The notes beneath the pieces were generated by a model. It saw only the letters and a list, made by a program, of their open reading frames with translations, had not been told where the DNA came from and made no database searches. This document shows positions 26,023 to 35,125 of a DNA stretch of 64,000 nt, piece by piece (position 1 is the first letter of the stretch; every line of letters begins with the position of its first letter). This DNA comes from Oscillospiraceae bacterium (GTDB lineage Bacteria > Bacillota > Clostridia > Oscillospirales > Oscillospiraceae). The DNA lies in contig JAFQZI010000053.1 in assembly GCA_017406005.1 (NCBI GenBank), positions 1 through 64,000 on the forward strand. Direction: 5' to 3'. Position numbers and translations under genes: made by a program.

Positions 26023-26041
26023 CCCTCCCATGAGGGGAGGG
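26023..26041. other. Small GC-rich hairpin between prfB and the foldase gene
   Basis: CCCTCCC pairs with GGGAGGG around a 5-nt loop, with no T tract. It may be an mRNA processing or pausing site; the genes on both sides run in the same direction. Confidence 0.4.
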
Positions 26042-26073
26042 TATAAAAATGAATTTAGAAGGAAGAAATCAAC

Positions 26074-27252
26074 ATGAGCGCATCAACAGAAAAGAAAGTT
26101 CGTCAGGCAGCACGGGAAGCCGGTACGGACAAGAAGACCCTGGCAGCACAGGAAGAAGCAAAAAAGAAGGCCATCAGCAAGAAACGGTGGACATGGGCAC
26201 TGATCGGCATTGCAGCGCTGATCATACTGGTGCTTGTCCTCAACTCCACGCTTCTTTATACGAAAACCACGGCAGTAACCATCGACGGCCGGAAATACAG
26301 CCCCTCTGAAGTGACGTATACCTATGCAAATCAGTATCAGACCTTTGTAAATAATTACGGCAGCTATGCAAGCATGTTCGGGCTTGACACGAAGTACGGC
26401 CTTTCAGGCCTTGGCGATCAGCAGAGTGCTTTTGGTGAGGGGACGTGGAGAGATTACTTCCTCGATCAGGCACTGAATGCACTGAAGCAGAACATCGCTC
26501 TGGGGAAGTATGCCTCGGAAAACGGCATTGAGCTGACGGATGAGGAAAAGCAGACGGTTGAAGACAGCTTTGCCAACCTGGAAGAGACGGCAAAATCTTA
26601 CGGGTACGGCAGTGCAGATAAGTTTATCGCTGCCAATTACGGCGTCGGCAACAATGTGAAGACCGTAAAGAAGTACGCAACCGAAATGGAACTGGCCAGC
26701 AAAGTGTATAAGCAGGTTTCGGAAGAGACGAGCGAAGCAGTTACGCTGGATGAAATCAAAGAACAGTATCCCACGGTGGCAGTGCGCCATATTCTGGTGA
26801 AAGCGGAAGCCGCAGAAGACGGAACCTATACCGATGAGGCAAAGGAAGCAGCAAAAGCCAAGGCAGAAGAGATCCTCAAAGAGTGGGAAGAGGGCGACAA
26901 GACAGAAGAGAGTTTTGCAGCCCTTGCGGAAGAGTATTCCGAAGATCCCGGCTCCAATACAAACGGCGGCCTTTATGACAGTGTAATGCAGGGTCAGATG
27001 GTGGAAGAGTTTGACGCTTTCTGCTTTGACGAGAGCCGCAAGAGCGGGGACACCGCGATTGTTTACGGAGAGAGCGGAAGCTATGCCGGATACCATGTGA
27101 TGTACTTTGTGGGCGAAGGCGATCCTGCAAACAACGAAACCGGAAGAAGCTATATTGCGAGTGAGAAGATGAGCGAATGGCTCTCCTCTCTGACGGAAGG
27201 CATGGAGGCAAAAACCGGATTCTTCTATCGCCTCGTCGGCAAAACGGCATAA
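26074..27252 (+). CDS. Membrane-anchored PpiC-type peptidyl-prolyl isomerase
   Basis: A 392-residue protein with a basic cytoplasmic tail (about 40 residues), one membrane helix (WTWALIGIAALIILVLVLN, about 45-65) and a large external part. The rotamase (parvulin) domain starts near residue 230 with VAVRHILVKAE and continues with FAALAEEYSEDPGSNTNGGLYD and YAGYHVMYFVGEG. Unlike PrsA there is no lipobox; anchoring is by the N-terminal helix. It probably helps fold exported proteins. The AGAAGGAAGAAATC ribosome site supports ATG 26074. A strong terminator follows. Confidence 0.88.
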   Translation: MSASTEKKVRQAAREAGTDKKTLAAQEEAKKKAISKKRWTWALIGIAALIILVLVLNSTLLYTKTTAVTIDGRKYSPSEVTYTYANQYQTFVNNYGSYASMFGLDTKYGLSGLGDQQSAFGEGTWRDYFLDQALNALKQNIALGKYASENGIELTDEEKQTVEDSFANLEETAKSYGYGSADKFIAANYGVGNNVKTVKKYATEMELASKVYKQVSEETSEAVTLDEIKEQYPTVAVRHILVKAEAAEDGTYTDEAKEAAKAKAEEILKEWEEGDKTEESFAALAEEYSEDPGSNTNGGLYDSVMQGQMVEEFDAFCFDESRKSGDTAIVYGESGSYAGYHVMYFVGEGDPANNETGRSYIASEKMSEWLSSLTEGMEAKTGFFYRLVGKTA

Positions 27253-27268
27253 TAGCCGGTATGAATTG

Positions 27269-27305
27269 CAAAAGCTGCCATGATTTCATGGCAGCTTTTG
27301 TGTTA
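27269..27305 (+). terminator. Terminator of the foldase gene
   Basis: A perfect 15-bp stem (CAAAAGCTGCCATGA with its complement) separated by two bases, ending in CTTTTGTGTT. Being symmetric, it could act on both strands. Confidence 0.85.
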
Positions 27306-27365
27306 GCGGGTTAAGAAGTTGTTAATGAACGCAGCAGATAACAGAAGAGCGGAGAAAGATATAAC

Positions 27366-30300
27366 ATGAAAACTTTTCGAGCCGGCATCGATATCGGAAG
27401 CACAACAATCAAGCTTACGGTTCTCGATGAAAAGGACGAAATTTTATACGGAGAATACAGGCGGCACTGCGCGGAAATACAGCCTACCTTGTGCGCGCTT
27501 CTTGAAGAAGCGAGAGCCAGGGTGGGCAAGTGCCTGTTGAAAGTAAAGATTACCGGATCGGGCTCCATCAATCTTGGGAAGAGCCTTGGGATCGGCTTTG
27601 TGCAGGAAGTTGTGGCAGTTGCTTCAGCACTGCAGAAGGCAGCACCGCAGACTGATGTTGCGATCGAGCTTGGCGGGGAAGATGCAAAAATCATCTACTT
27701 TACCGGAGGCCTGGAAGAGCGGATGAACGGGATCTGTGCCGGAGGAACTGGGGCGTTTATCGACCAGATGGCATCCCTTCTTCAGACAGATGCCTCCGGC
27801 CTGAATGCGGAAGCAGCCGATTACAAGCAGATTTATCCGATAGCTGCCCGGTGCGGTGTGTTTGCCAAGAGTGACATTCAGCCCCTGATCAACGAGGGAG
27901 CCACAAAAGCAGATCTCGCTGCCTCTATTTTTCAGGCGGTGGTTAACCAGACCATTTCCGGTCTGGCTTGCGGGAAACCGATCCGTGGCTGTGTGGCATT
28001 TCTCGGCGGACCGTTGCATTTTCTGCCGGAGCTGAAACAGGCATTCATCCGTACACTGAAGCTGACGGAAGAGACCACGGTAGATCCGGATAATTCCCAT
28101 TTGTTTGCGGCGATCGGAGCTGCGCTGGAAGCGGAAGATGCCGAAGAACGGCCGATTGAAGAATTCATCGACCGACTTCGGAAAGGCGTGCCAATGGCTT
28201 TTGAGCTGAAAAGAATGGCCCCGCTTTTTGCCGATGAGAGAGAATATGCGGCTTTCTGTGCCAGACATGACCATGCCGTAGTGCCAAAGGCTGCACTTGA
28301 GACATACCGCGGAACGTGTTTTCTCGGGATTGATGCCGGGTCAACCACGACAAAGCTGGCATTGGTAGGGGAAAAGGGAGAGCTTCTTTTCTCCTGGTAC
28401 GACAGCAATCAGGGGTCTCCCATTCATGCGGCGATGCGTGCCATGGCGGAGCTGAGAGAAAAGTTGCCGCCGGAAGTAAAGATTGTCCGATCCTGCTCGA
28501 CCGGGTATGGAGAGGGTCTGCTGAAAACGGCTTTCCGGCTTGACGAGGGAGAAGTGGAAACCATTGCCCACTGTACCGCTGCCTCGTTTTTTGATCCGGA
28601 AGTAGACTGCGTGCTGGACATCGGCGGACAGGACATGAAATGTATCCGGCTGAAAAACGGGTCTGTGGACAATATCCTGCTCAATGAGGCGTGCTCCTCC
28701 GGCTGCGGCTCGTTTATTGAGAATTTTGCCCAGTCACTGGGATTTACAGCGGCAGAGTTTGCAAAAGAAGCACTGTTTGCACCGCATCCGATCGATCTCG
28801 GAACACGGTGCACGGTGTTTATGAACTCGAATGTAAAGCAGGCGCAGAAAGAGGGTGCTTCCGTACAGGATATCTCTGCCGGGCTTGCCTGCTCCGTGAT
28901 CCGGAATGCCCTGTATAAAGTAATCAAACTTTCTTCCCCGGAAGAACTGGGAAAACATGTGGTTGTTCAGGGCGGAACATTTTACAACAAAGCGGTGCTT
29001 CGGGCATTTGAACTAATCGCCGGGGCAGAAGCGGTTTGCCCGGATATTTCCGGCATTATGGGGGCATTCGGGGCTGCGCTGATTGCCAGAAAGCATTACC
29101 ACGGGCAGGATACGACGATGCTGCCAATGGAAGAGATTCTGAATCTCTCCTATACAACGGAGTCACGCCATTGCGGGGGATGTGCCAACAACTGCATGCT
29201 GACGATTAACCACTTCCCCACAGGGGAGAGGCATATTACCGGCAACCGCTGTGAGCGCGGAGCCGGGGGAAACACGAAAAAAGACGATGTACCGAACCTG
29301 ATGCGGTATAAGCTGGATCGAATGTTCCGGTACCCGCCTCTCAAAGACGCACCTCGCGGAGAAATCGGTATTCCGCGCGTCCTGAATCTGTATGAAAACT
29401 ATCCTTTCTGGGCAACATTTTTTACGAAGCTTGGTTTTCGCGTTGTGCTGTCTCCGGCTTCGAGCCACAGGCTGTACGAGAAGGGGATGGAAAGTATCCC
29501 GTCAGAATCGGAATGTTACCCGGCAAAACTGTCCCATGGGCATGTTCAGTGGCTGATCAACCATGGAGTCGGCACGATTTTCCACCCCTGTGTGTTTTAT
29601 GAGCGGCAGGAAAGCTCTACGGCACAGAATCACTTCAATTGCCCGATTGTGGTGTCCTACGCGGAAAACCTGAAAAACAATGTAGAACCAATCACCCGCG
29701 GTGAGGTGCGATTCATCAGGCCGTTTATTGCCTTTACCAGTGAAAAGACCGCTGCAGAACGGCTGATCGAGGTATGCAAAGAGGAGTGGAATATCCCGGA
29801 GGGAGAAGTCAGAAAAGCGGTGCGGGAAGCCTGGCAGGAACAGGCCAGGGCAAAAAACGACGTAAAGAAAAAAGGCAGGGAAGCCCTGCAGTGGATCCAG
29901 AATAACGGAAAAACGGGAATCGTACTGGCGGGCCGGCCTTATCATGTTGACCCGGAGATCAACCACGGTATTCCGGAGATGATAACATCCTACGGGCTGG
30001 CGGTGCTGACAGAAGACAGCCTGCCGATGCTGGAGAAGCCGGCCCGGCCCCTGCGTGTGACGGATCAGTGGGTCTATCATTCGAGGCTGTATAACGCAGC
30101 GGAATTTGTGCGTGCGCGGGAAGACCTGGAACTTGTACAGTTCAATTCCTTCGGGTGCGGGCTGGATGCCGTTACGACAGACCAGGTCAGTGAAATCCTT
30201 GAAGGCAGCGGAAAAATGTATACAGTGCTGAAAATTGACGAGGTCAACAATCTCGGAGCTGCCAGAATCCGGATCAGAAGCCTGCTGTCGGCTATGGCAC

Positions 30301-31601
30301 AGCGACAGGAAAAGGGCGTTGTACCGAAGAAGACCGATGCCGCCTATCACAGATCGGTTTTCAGTGAGAAAATGCAGCGCGAAGGATGGACGATACTCGC
30401 ACCCCAGATGAGCCCGATTCATTTCGGAATTCTTCAGGCTGTTTTCCGGAAGCACGGATATCATCTGGTTATCCTGGATAATGCCAACCGCCCTGCAATT
30501 GACATGGGCCTGAAGTTTGTGAACAACGATGCCTGCTATCCCTCCATTATCACGGTTGGACAGATCATGGATGCCGTGCTATCCGGGGAATATGATACCG
30601 ACAGGCTTGCGATTATGATGACGCAGACGGGCGGCTGCTGCCGGGCGAGCAACTATGTGGGCTTTATCCGTCGGGCGCTGGATAAAGCGGGAATGAGCCA
30701 TATTCCGGTTATCTCTCTGAATGCAAACGGCATGGAGAAGAATCCGGGCTTCAAGCTCTCTCCGTCTCTGATTGCAGATGCAGGGAAAGCGATTGTGTAC
30801 GGAGACCTGATGATGCGGTGCCTCTACCACGTAAGGCCATATGAGACGGAAGCAGGTTCCGCCAATGCGCTTTGCCGAGAGTTGGAAAAGAAAGCCATTG
30901 ATTCCATTACGAATCCCCGTGCAGGGTGGAACGAATATCGCGATACCTGCAGGAAGATTGTGGAAGCCTTTGACACACTTCCAATCCATGAAGAGATCCG
31001 CAAACCGAAAGTGGGTATTGTCGGAGAGATCCTTGTAAAATATATGCCGCTTGCGAACAACAACCTTGTGGAGCTTCTGGAAAAAGAAGGGGCAGAGGCA
31101 GTGGTTCCGGATCTGATGGATTTTCTGAACTACAGCGTTTACAACTCTGACTACAGGCATAAATATCTCGGAAAAGGGATGCTGTCACAGATGATAGCAG
31201 ACGTCGGAGTGAAAGCCATCTACGCTCTGCGTAAACCTGCACTGGATGCCCTGAAAAAGAGCCGCCGGTTTGCGCCGCCGCCTTCCATCCAGGAAATTGC
31301 TGAACTTGCAAAACCGATGCTTTCCATCGGAAACCAGTACGGGGAAGGATGGTTCCTGACCGGAGAGATGGCAGAACTGATTACTGCGGGAACACCAAAC
31401 ATTGTATGTATCCAGCCGTTTGCCTGCCTGCCGAACCATGTGGTGGGAAAGGGCGTAATAAAGGCGCTGAAGACCCGGTATCCACAGGCAAATGTGGTGG
31501 CTGTAGACTATGATCCCGGCGCATCTGAAGTGAATCAGCTCAACCGCATCAAGTTGATGCTTTCCAGTGCACAGAAAGCATTGGCGGCAGAACGGGACTG
31601 A
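27366..31601 (+). CDS. Giant 2-hydroxyacyl-CoA dehydratase activase-related protein
   Basis: A 1411-residue protein of the BcrAD/BadFG ATPase plus DUF2229 family. Two ASKHA ATPase modules are seen: RAGIDIGSTTIKLTVLDE at residues 4-21 and FLGIDAGSTTTKLALVG near 320, each followed by later phosphate loops (GGTGAFIDQMA; SGCGSFIENFAQ). A cysteine-rich segment CGGCANNCML and CERGAGG near residue 605-640 probably binds an iron-sulfur cluster. The remainder is the DUF2229 / dehydratase-like region. Activators of this type hydrolyse ATP to inject an electron into 2-hydroxyacyl-CoA dehydratases or benzoyl-CoA reductases. No dehydratase subunits lie next to it, so its partner is unknown. Family call is firm, function open. 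Confidence 0.93.
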   Translation: MKTFRAGIDIGSTTIKLTVLDEKDEILYGEYRRHCAEIQPTLCALLEEARARVGKCLLKVKITGSGSINLGKSLGIGFVQEVVAVASALQKAAPQTDVAIELGGEDAKIIYFTGGLEERMNGICAGGTGAFIDQMASLLQTDASGLNAEAADYKQIYPIAARCGVFAKSDIQPLINEGATKADLAASIFQAVVNQTISGLACGKPIRGCVAFLGGPLHFLPELKQAFIRTLKLTEETTVDPDNSHLFAAIGAALEAEDAEERPIEEFIDRLRKGVPMAFELKRMAPLFADEREYAAFCARHDHAVVPKAALETYRGTCFLGIDAGSTTTKLALVGEKGELLFSWYDSNQGSPIHAAMRAMAELREKLPPEVKIVRSCSTGYGEGLLKTAFRLDEGEVETIAHCTAASFFDPEVDCVLDIGGQDMKCIRLKNGSVDNILLNEACSSGCGSFIENFAQSLGFTAAEFAKEALFAPHPIDLGTRCTVFMNSNVKQAQKEGASVQDISAGLACSVIRNALYKVIKLSSPEELGKHVVVQGGTFYNKAVLRAFELIAGAEAVCPDISGIMGAFGAALIARKHYHGQDTTMLPMEEILNLSYTTESRHCGGCANNCMLTINHFPTGERHITGNRCERGAGGNTKKDDVPNLMRYKLDRMFRYPPLKDAPRGEIGIPRVLNLYENYPFWATFFTKLGFRVVLSPASSHRLYEKGMESIPSESECYPAKLSHGHVQWLINHGVGTIFHPCVFYERQESSTAQNHFNCPIVVSYAENLKNNVEPITRGEVRFIRPFIAFTSEKTAAERLIEVCKEEWNIPEGEVRKAVREAWQEQARAKNDVKKKGREALQWIQNNGKTGIVLAGRPYHVDPEINHGIPEMITSYGLAVLTEDSLPMLEKPARPLRVTDQWVYHSRLYNAAEFVRAREDLELVQFNSFGCGLDAVTTDQVSEILEGSGKMYTVLKIDEVNNLGAARIRIRSLLSAMAQRQEKGVVPKKTDAAYHRSVFSEKMQREGWTILAPQMSPIHFGILQAVFRKHGYHLVILDNANRPAIDMGLKFVNNDACYPSIITVGQIMDAVLSGEYDTDRLAIMMTQTGGCCRASNYVGFIRRALDKAGMSHIPVISLNANGMEKNPGFKLSPSLIADAGKAIVYGDLMMRCLYHVRPYETEAGSANALCRELEKKAIDSITNPRAGWNEYRDTCRKIVEAFDTLPIHEEIRKPKVGIVGEILVKYMPLANNNLVELLEKEGAEAVVPDLMDFLNYSVYNSDYRHKYLGKGMLSQMIADVGVKAIYALRKPALDALKKSRRFAPPPSIQEIAELAKPMLSIGNQYGEGWFLTGEMAELITAGTPNIVCIQPFACLPNHVVGKGVIKALKTRYPQANVVAVDYDPGASEVNQLNRIKLMLSSAQKALAAERD

Positions 31602-31672
31602 TCATGTGATCAATTTACAGAAATTTATAGTACGGGAAAAAATTCGTTCACAAAAAGAAGAATATTTTAAGG

Positions 31673-31690
31673 TATAGTATAAAACAGTTA
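31673..31690 (+). promoter_or_regulatory. Possible -10 element very close to the tcdA start
   Basis: TATAGT (31673-31678) ends 11 nt before the tcdA ATG, and no ribosome site is visible between. If used, the mRNA would start only a few bases before the ATG. The -35 is poor, so this is tentative. Confidence 0.3.
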
Positions 31691-32433
31691 TGAAAGAACA
31701 GTTCTTTAGAGCAGGCATGCTCCTCGGAGAAGAAGCCCTTGAAACACTTGCCGATAGCCACGTGGCTGTTTTCGGGTTGGGAGGGGTTGGATCCTGGTGT
31801 GCAGAGGCACTTGCAAGGACAGGCATCGGGACGCTGACACTGGTGGACAGTGATGTTTATTCTGTTACCAATATCAACAGGCAGTCAGAAGCATTGTGGA
31901 AAAACACCGGCCGGGCAAAGGCCTTGGTAATGGCTGAGCGTCTGCGGGAGATAAATCCGGAGATTCAGCTTCATGTCTGGGAAGAGCTGTACAACGCCGA
32001 GAGCAGGGAAAAGTTTTTCCTCGGCGAAAGACGGCAGTTTTCTTTTGTTGCTGACTGTATTGACCTGGTATCCTGCAAGCTGGATCTGATTCAAACCTGC
32101 CGGGAGAGAGAAATCCCGATTATTTCGTCCATGGGAACCGGAAATAAGCAGGATGCACAACTCCTGCAAATTACGGACATCTCCAAAACATACGGGGATG
32201 CGCTTGCACGCGTTATGCGTAAGGAACTGAGAAACAGAGGAATTGAACATCATACCGTTGTTTTTTCTCCGGAAGAACCGATGGAGCTGCTGCAGATTGA
32301 AGCTCCCCCTCCCGGAAGACGAAGCGTACCGGGGTCCCTTGTCTGGGTGACGGCGACAGCGGGTATGCTGCTGAGCCAGCATATTGTTTTGAGTCTCATA
32401 AATCAAAAACATAAAGGAGATTATCGACCATGA
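31690..32433 (+). CDS. tcdA: tRNA threonylcarbamoyladenosine dehydratase
   Basis: A 247-residue E1-like enzyme (TcdA/CsdL) that cyclises t6A37 of ANN-decoding tRNAs to ct6A using ATP. It has the adenylation motif VAVFGLGGVGSWCAEALAR (residues about 21-39), the VDSDVYSVTNINRQ segment, and ADCIDLVSCKLDL. Unlike ThiF and MoeB there are no zinc CxxC pairs, which fits TcdA. The stop overlaps the start of the DUF4349 lipoprotein gene (ATGA), so both are co-translated. Confidence 0.9.
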   Translation: MKEQFFRAGMLLGEEALETLADSHVAVFGLGGVGSWCAEALARTGIGTLTLVDSDVYSVTNINRQSEALWKNTGRAKALVMAERLREINPEIQLHVWEELYNAESREKFFLGERRQFSFVADCIDLVSCKLDLIQTCREREIPIISSMGTGNKQDAQLLQITDISKTYGDALARVMRKELRNRGIEHHTVVFSPEEPMELLQIEAPPPGRRSVPGSLVWVTATAGMLLSQHIVLSLINQKHKGDYRP

Positions 32434-33491
32434 AACAGGCAAAACGATTGTTGACGGCAGCATTGTGCCTGGTTATGCTGCTTTCCCTCTGTGCATGCGG
32501 GACGGCAAAGAACCGCAGCACGGACAACGGATACTCCACCGGAACAACAGCTTATCGGGAAAACAGCTATGCAGTGTACGACTATAATGAAGAAGCTGTT
32601 GCCATGGAGGAGTACGGAGGATTTGCTCCGGCGCCTATGGCTGCTGCCTCCGCAACTGCCGGCAATGCGAAACCTGCAGCAGGAGGAAACAATTCGGAGT
32701 CAGGAAAAGACGACACTTCATCTGACCTGAATCCGGAGAAAATCATCTATTCCGGGGATGCAACCGTTGAAACTACGGAGTTTGATGCCACCATTTCTGC
32801 GTTGGAGGCAATGATTGACAGCTATGGCGGCTGGGTGGAGTCCAGCAGTGTCAATGGGGCGAAATACTCCAACATCTCCAGAGGAAACAAGACCAACCGC
32901 AGTGCAAGCTATACGGTACGTGTGCCGAACGAAAAGTTTAACGGTATGATGGGAGAACTCTCCTCCCTCGGGAACATTCCCTACAGCCATGTATATACCG
33001 AGAATGTAACAGCGCAGTACTATGACACGAAGGCACGCCTGGAAACCTATCAGGCACAGGAGAAGCGGCTGATGGAGCTGCTGGATAAGGCAGAAACCGT
33101 GTCGGATGTGATTGAAATTGAAAATGAACTCACAGACGTACGCTATCGGATTGAAAGCCTGCAGACCTCACTGCGCGGCTGGGACAGGCGCGTAAGCTGG
33201 TCTACCATCTCTCTGACGATCAATGAAGTGAGCGAGTATACTCCCACAAAAACGAAGACCTACGGCGAAAAGATTGCCGAAGCTTTCCAATATGGAATTG
33301 AAAACCTGGGTGAGGTCTTTGTTAGCTTTGTAGAAGCACTCCCGGTGCTGCTGTTCCTGCTGGTGCTGCTGATTGCCGTGATAGCAATCATCCGTGCAAT
33401 CTTCTTTAATCCGAAACGGAGAGAAAAACGCCGGGCCAGAAAAGAAGCAAAAGCCGCAAAGAAAGCGGAGGAACAGGCAAAACCAGAATAA
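32430..33491 (+). CDS. DUF4349 lipoprotein
   Basis: A 353-residue membrane lipoprotein of unknown function. The signal peptide ends in a lipobox, LCAC, with Cys about 25. A Ser/Gly/Ala-rich linker leads into the DUF4349 domain (IIYSGDATVETTEFDATISALEAMI and YTVRVPNEKFNGMM). A coiled-coil segment (EKRLMELLDKAETVSDVIEIENEL) follows, then one membrane helix near residues 305-330 and a highly basic Lys/Arg tail. AAAGGAGATT precedes the start, which overlaps the tcdA stop by 4 nt. It is the clear case of a lipobox in this window, in contrast with the three solute-binding proteins. Confidence 0.88.
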   Translation: MKQAKRLLTAALCLVMLLSLCACGTAKNRSTDNGYSTGTTAYRENSYAVYDYNEEAVAMEEYGGFAPAPMAAASATAGNAKPAAGGNNSESGKDDTSSDLNPEKIIYSGDATVETTEFDATISALEAMIDSYGGWVESSSVNGAKYSNISRGNKTNRSASYTVRVPNEKFNGMMGELSSLGNIPYSHVYTENVTAQYYDTKARLETYQAQEKRLMELLDKAETVSDVIEIENELTDVRYRIESLQTSLRGWDRRVSWSTISLTINEVSEYTPTKTKTYGEKIAEAFQYGIENLGEVFVSFVEALPVLLFLLVLLIAVIAIIRAIFFNPKRREKRRARKEAKAAKKAEEQAKPE

Positions 33492-33507
33492 AAAAACCAC
33501 ATAGTTG

Positions 33508-33552
33508 AAAAAGCAGCGCAGGAAGAAGATTTTTTCCTGCACTGCTTTTTTC
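33508..33552. terminator. Bidirectional terminator
   Basis: AAAAGCAGCGCAGGAA pairs with TTCCTGCACTGCTTTT with one mismatch; T runs occur on both sides, serving the convergent lipoprotein and MATE genes. Confidence 0.85.
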
Positions 33553-33559
33553 TATCGCT

Positions 33560-34924
33560 TTAAATTTTAGTCAGACGCTGCCGCCGGCGATGTGCATAGT
33601 ACAGCAGCTCGAGAATACAGCAGCTGACCCAGCCAACCGGGTAGCCAAACCCCACAATACGAGGCGTGTTGGCGATGAAGTGTGTGACAACGTACAAATA
33701 GATCTGACGGAGGCCTACAAAAGTACAAAGCATGATGATCATAGGCCCACGGGAATCACCCCGTCCGCGCAGCGCTCCGGCCAACACGTGGTTGATGCAG
33801 TTGAACAGCAGAAATGCCACATTGGTGCGTATAAAGAGAACACCGTAGGAGATAACAGCGGGATCCGGAGAAAAAAGGCGAACGGCAGACGGAGCAAAGA
33901 GGATCAGCAAAGCGATAATGGCACCTGTGATACCACATGTCAGAATCAGAGCGGAGATCGTGCCGCGGTCGGCACGCCGTTCATTTTTTGCACCGACATT
34001 CTGGCTGACAAAAGTGGTGGCGGCCATAGCCATGCTCTGCATGGGCAGCATGATAAACTGATCAAGCTTGTTGTAGCTGCTCCAGCCTGCCATACAGTCT
34101 GACCCGAAGAAATTAATATAGCTCTGGACAAAGATATTGGAAAATGCCGTCAGCACGGACTGAACCGCAGCAGGCAGGCCAACGGCAACAATTCTGCGGA
34201 GAATCGGGAAATCCAGACGGAGTTCCCGCCAGCTGAGCCGATAGATATCTTTTGTTCGGGTCAGAAGCACCAGAATCAGCGTGCCGGAGAGAAACTGTGA
34301 AAGGATCGTAGCAATTGCAGCCCCGGCAATCCCGGTTTTCAGAACAATGACGAAATAAAGATCCAGAAGTATGTTCAGAATGCTTGTAAGGATCAGAAAA
34401 TAGAGAGGGCGGGTGGAATCCCCGACGGCACGGAGAATGCCGCTGCCCATATTGTATATCAGCAGGCCGGAAATACCGCCGATATAGATTTTCAGATAAA
34501 CGGTGGCATCCGCAAACACATCTTCTGGAGTACTCATCATCCGGAGAAACGGTTTAACAAGGAGTACCCCCACAATAGAGAAAATCAGGCTCAGCAGAAA
34601 GGTTGCGGCCATGGTGGTTTCAATGGCACGGTGCAGCTTTTCCATATCGCGTGCCCCGAAATACTGCCCGATCGTCACCCCTGCACCGATGGAAAAACCG
34701 TTAAAGAAAAACACCATCATGTTGGTGATCATTGTAGTGGAACCGATAGCGGCAAGGGCCTGTTTGCTCACAAAATTGCCGACAATGATCGAGTCAACCG
34801 TGTTGTAGAGCATCTGGAAAACATTGCCGAGCATGAGTGGGAGAGAAAAGAGCACCAGCTGCCCGAAAATCGGGCCGACTGTCATGTTCCGCGCTGTAGT
34901 TTTTTTCTGTTCCTGAAGTACCAT
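33560..34924 (-). CDS. MATE-family efflux transporter
   Basis: A 454-residue multidrug/toxic compound extruder with about 12 membrane segments. The family motifs are visible in both halves: LFSLPLMLGNVFQMLYNTVDSIIVG near the N-terminus and RRIVAVGLPAAVQSVLTAFSNIFVQ at the start of the second half. It should export cationic or aromatic compounds with Na+ or H+. No ribosome site is obvious at ATG 34924; MTVGPIFGQ 14 residues further on is an alternative start. It is convergent with the lipoprotein gene and divergent from the ABC exporter. Confidence 0.92.
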   Translation of the reverse strand: MVLQEQKKTTARNMTVGPIFGQLVLFSLPLMLGNVFQMLYNTVDSIIVGNFVSKQALAAIGSTTMITNMMVFFFNGFSIGAGVTIGQYFGARDMEKLHRAIETTMAATFLLSLIFSIVGVLLVKPFLRMMSTPEDVFADATVYLKIYIGGISGLLIYNMGSGILRAVGDSTRPLYFLILTSILNILLDLYFVIVLKTGIAGAAIATILSQFLSGTLILVLLTRTKDIYRLSWRELRLDFPILRRIVAVGLPAAVQSVLTAFSNIFVQSYINFFGSDCMAGWSSYNKLDQFIMLPMQSMAMAATTFVSQNVGAKNERRADRGTISALILTCGITGAIIALLILFAPSAVRLFSPDPAVISYGVLFIRTNVAFLLFNCINHVLAGALRGRGDSRGPMIIMLCTFVGLRQIYLYVVTHFIANTPRIVGFGYPVGWVSCCILELLYYAHRRRQRLTKI

Positions 34925-35125
34925 TCCTATACCGGGCCCTTTCTCTTCTCAGGACGTCCTTACACCACAGGAAGCTGTGTATCAGGAATTCTAAAGCAAA
35001 AGGGAACGCCTGTCAAGCGCGCATTTTGCCTGAAAGAATGGAGAGATAGCAGGTTTCAGAAAAAAAGATTGTTATGCTTGTGCTGATATGGCATAATAGA
35101 AAAATCCGAAGGAGGATGAACGTTT

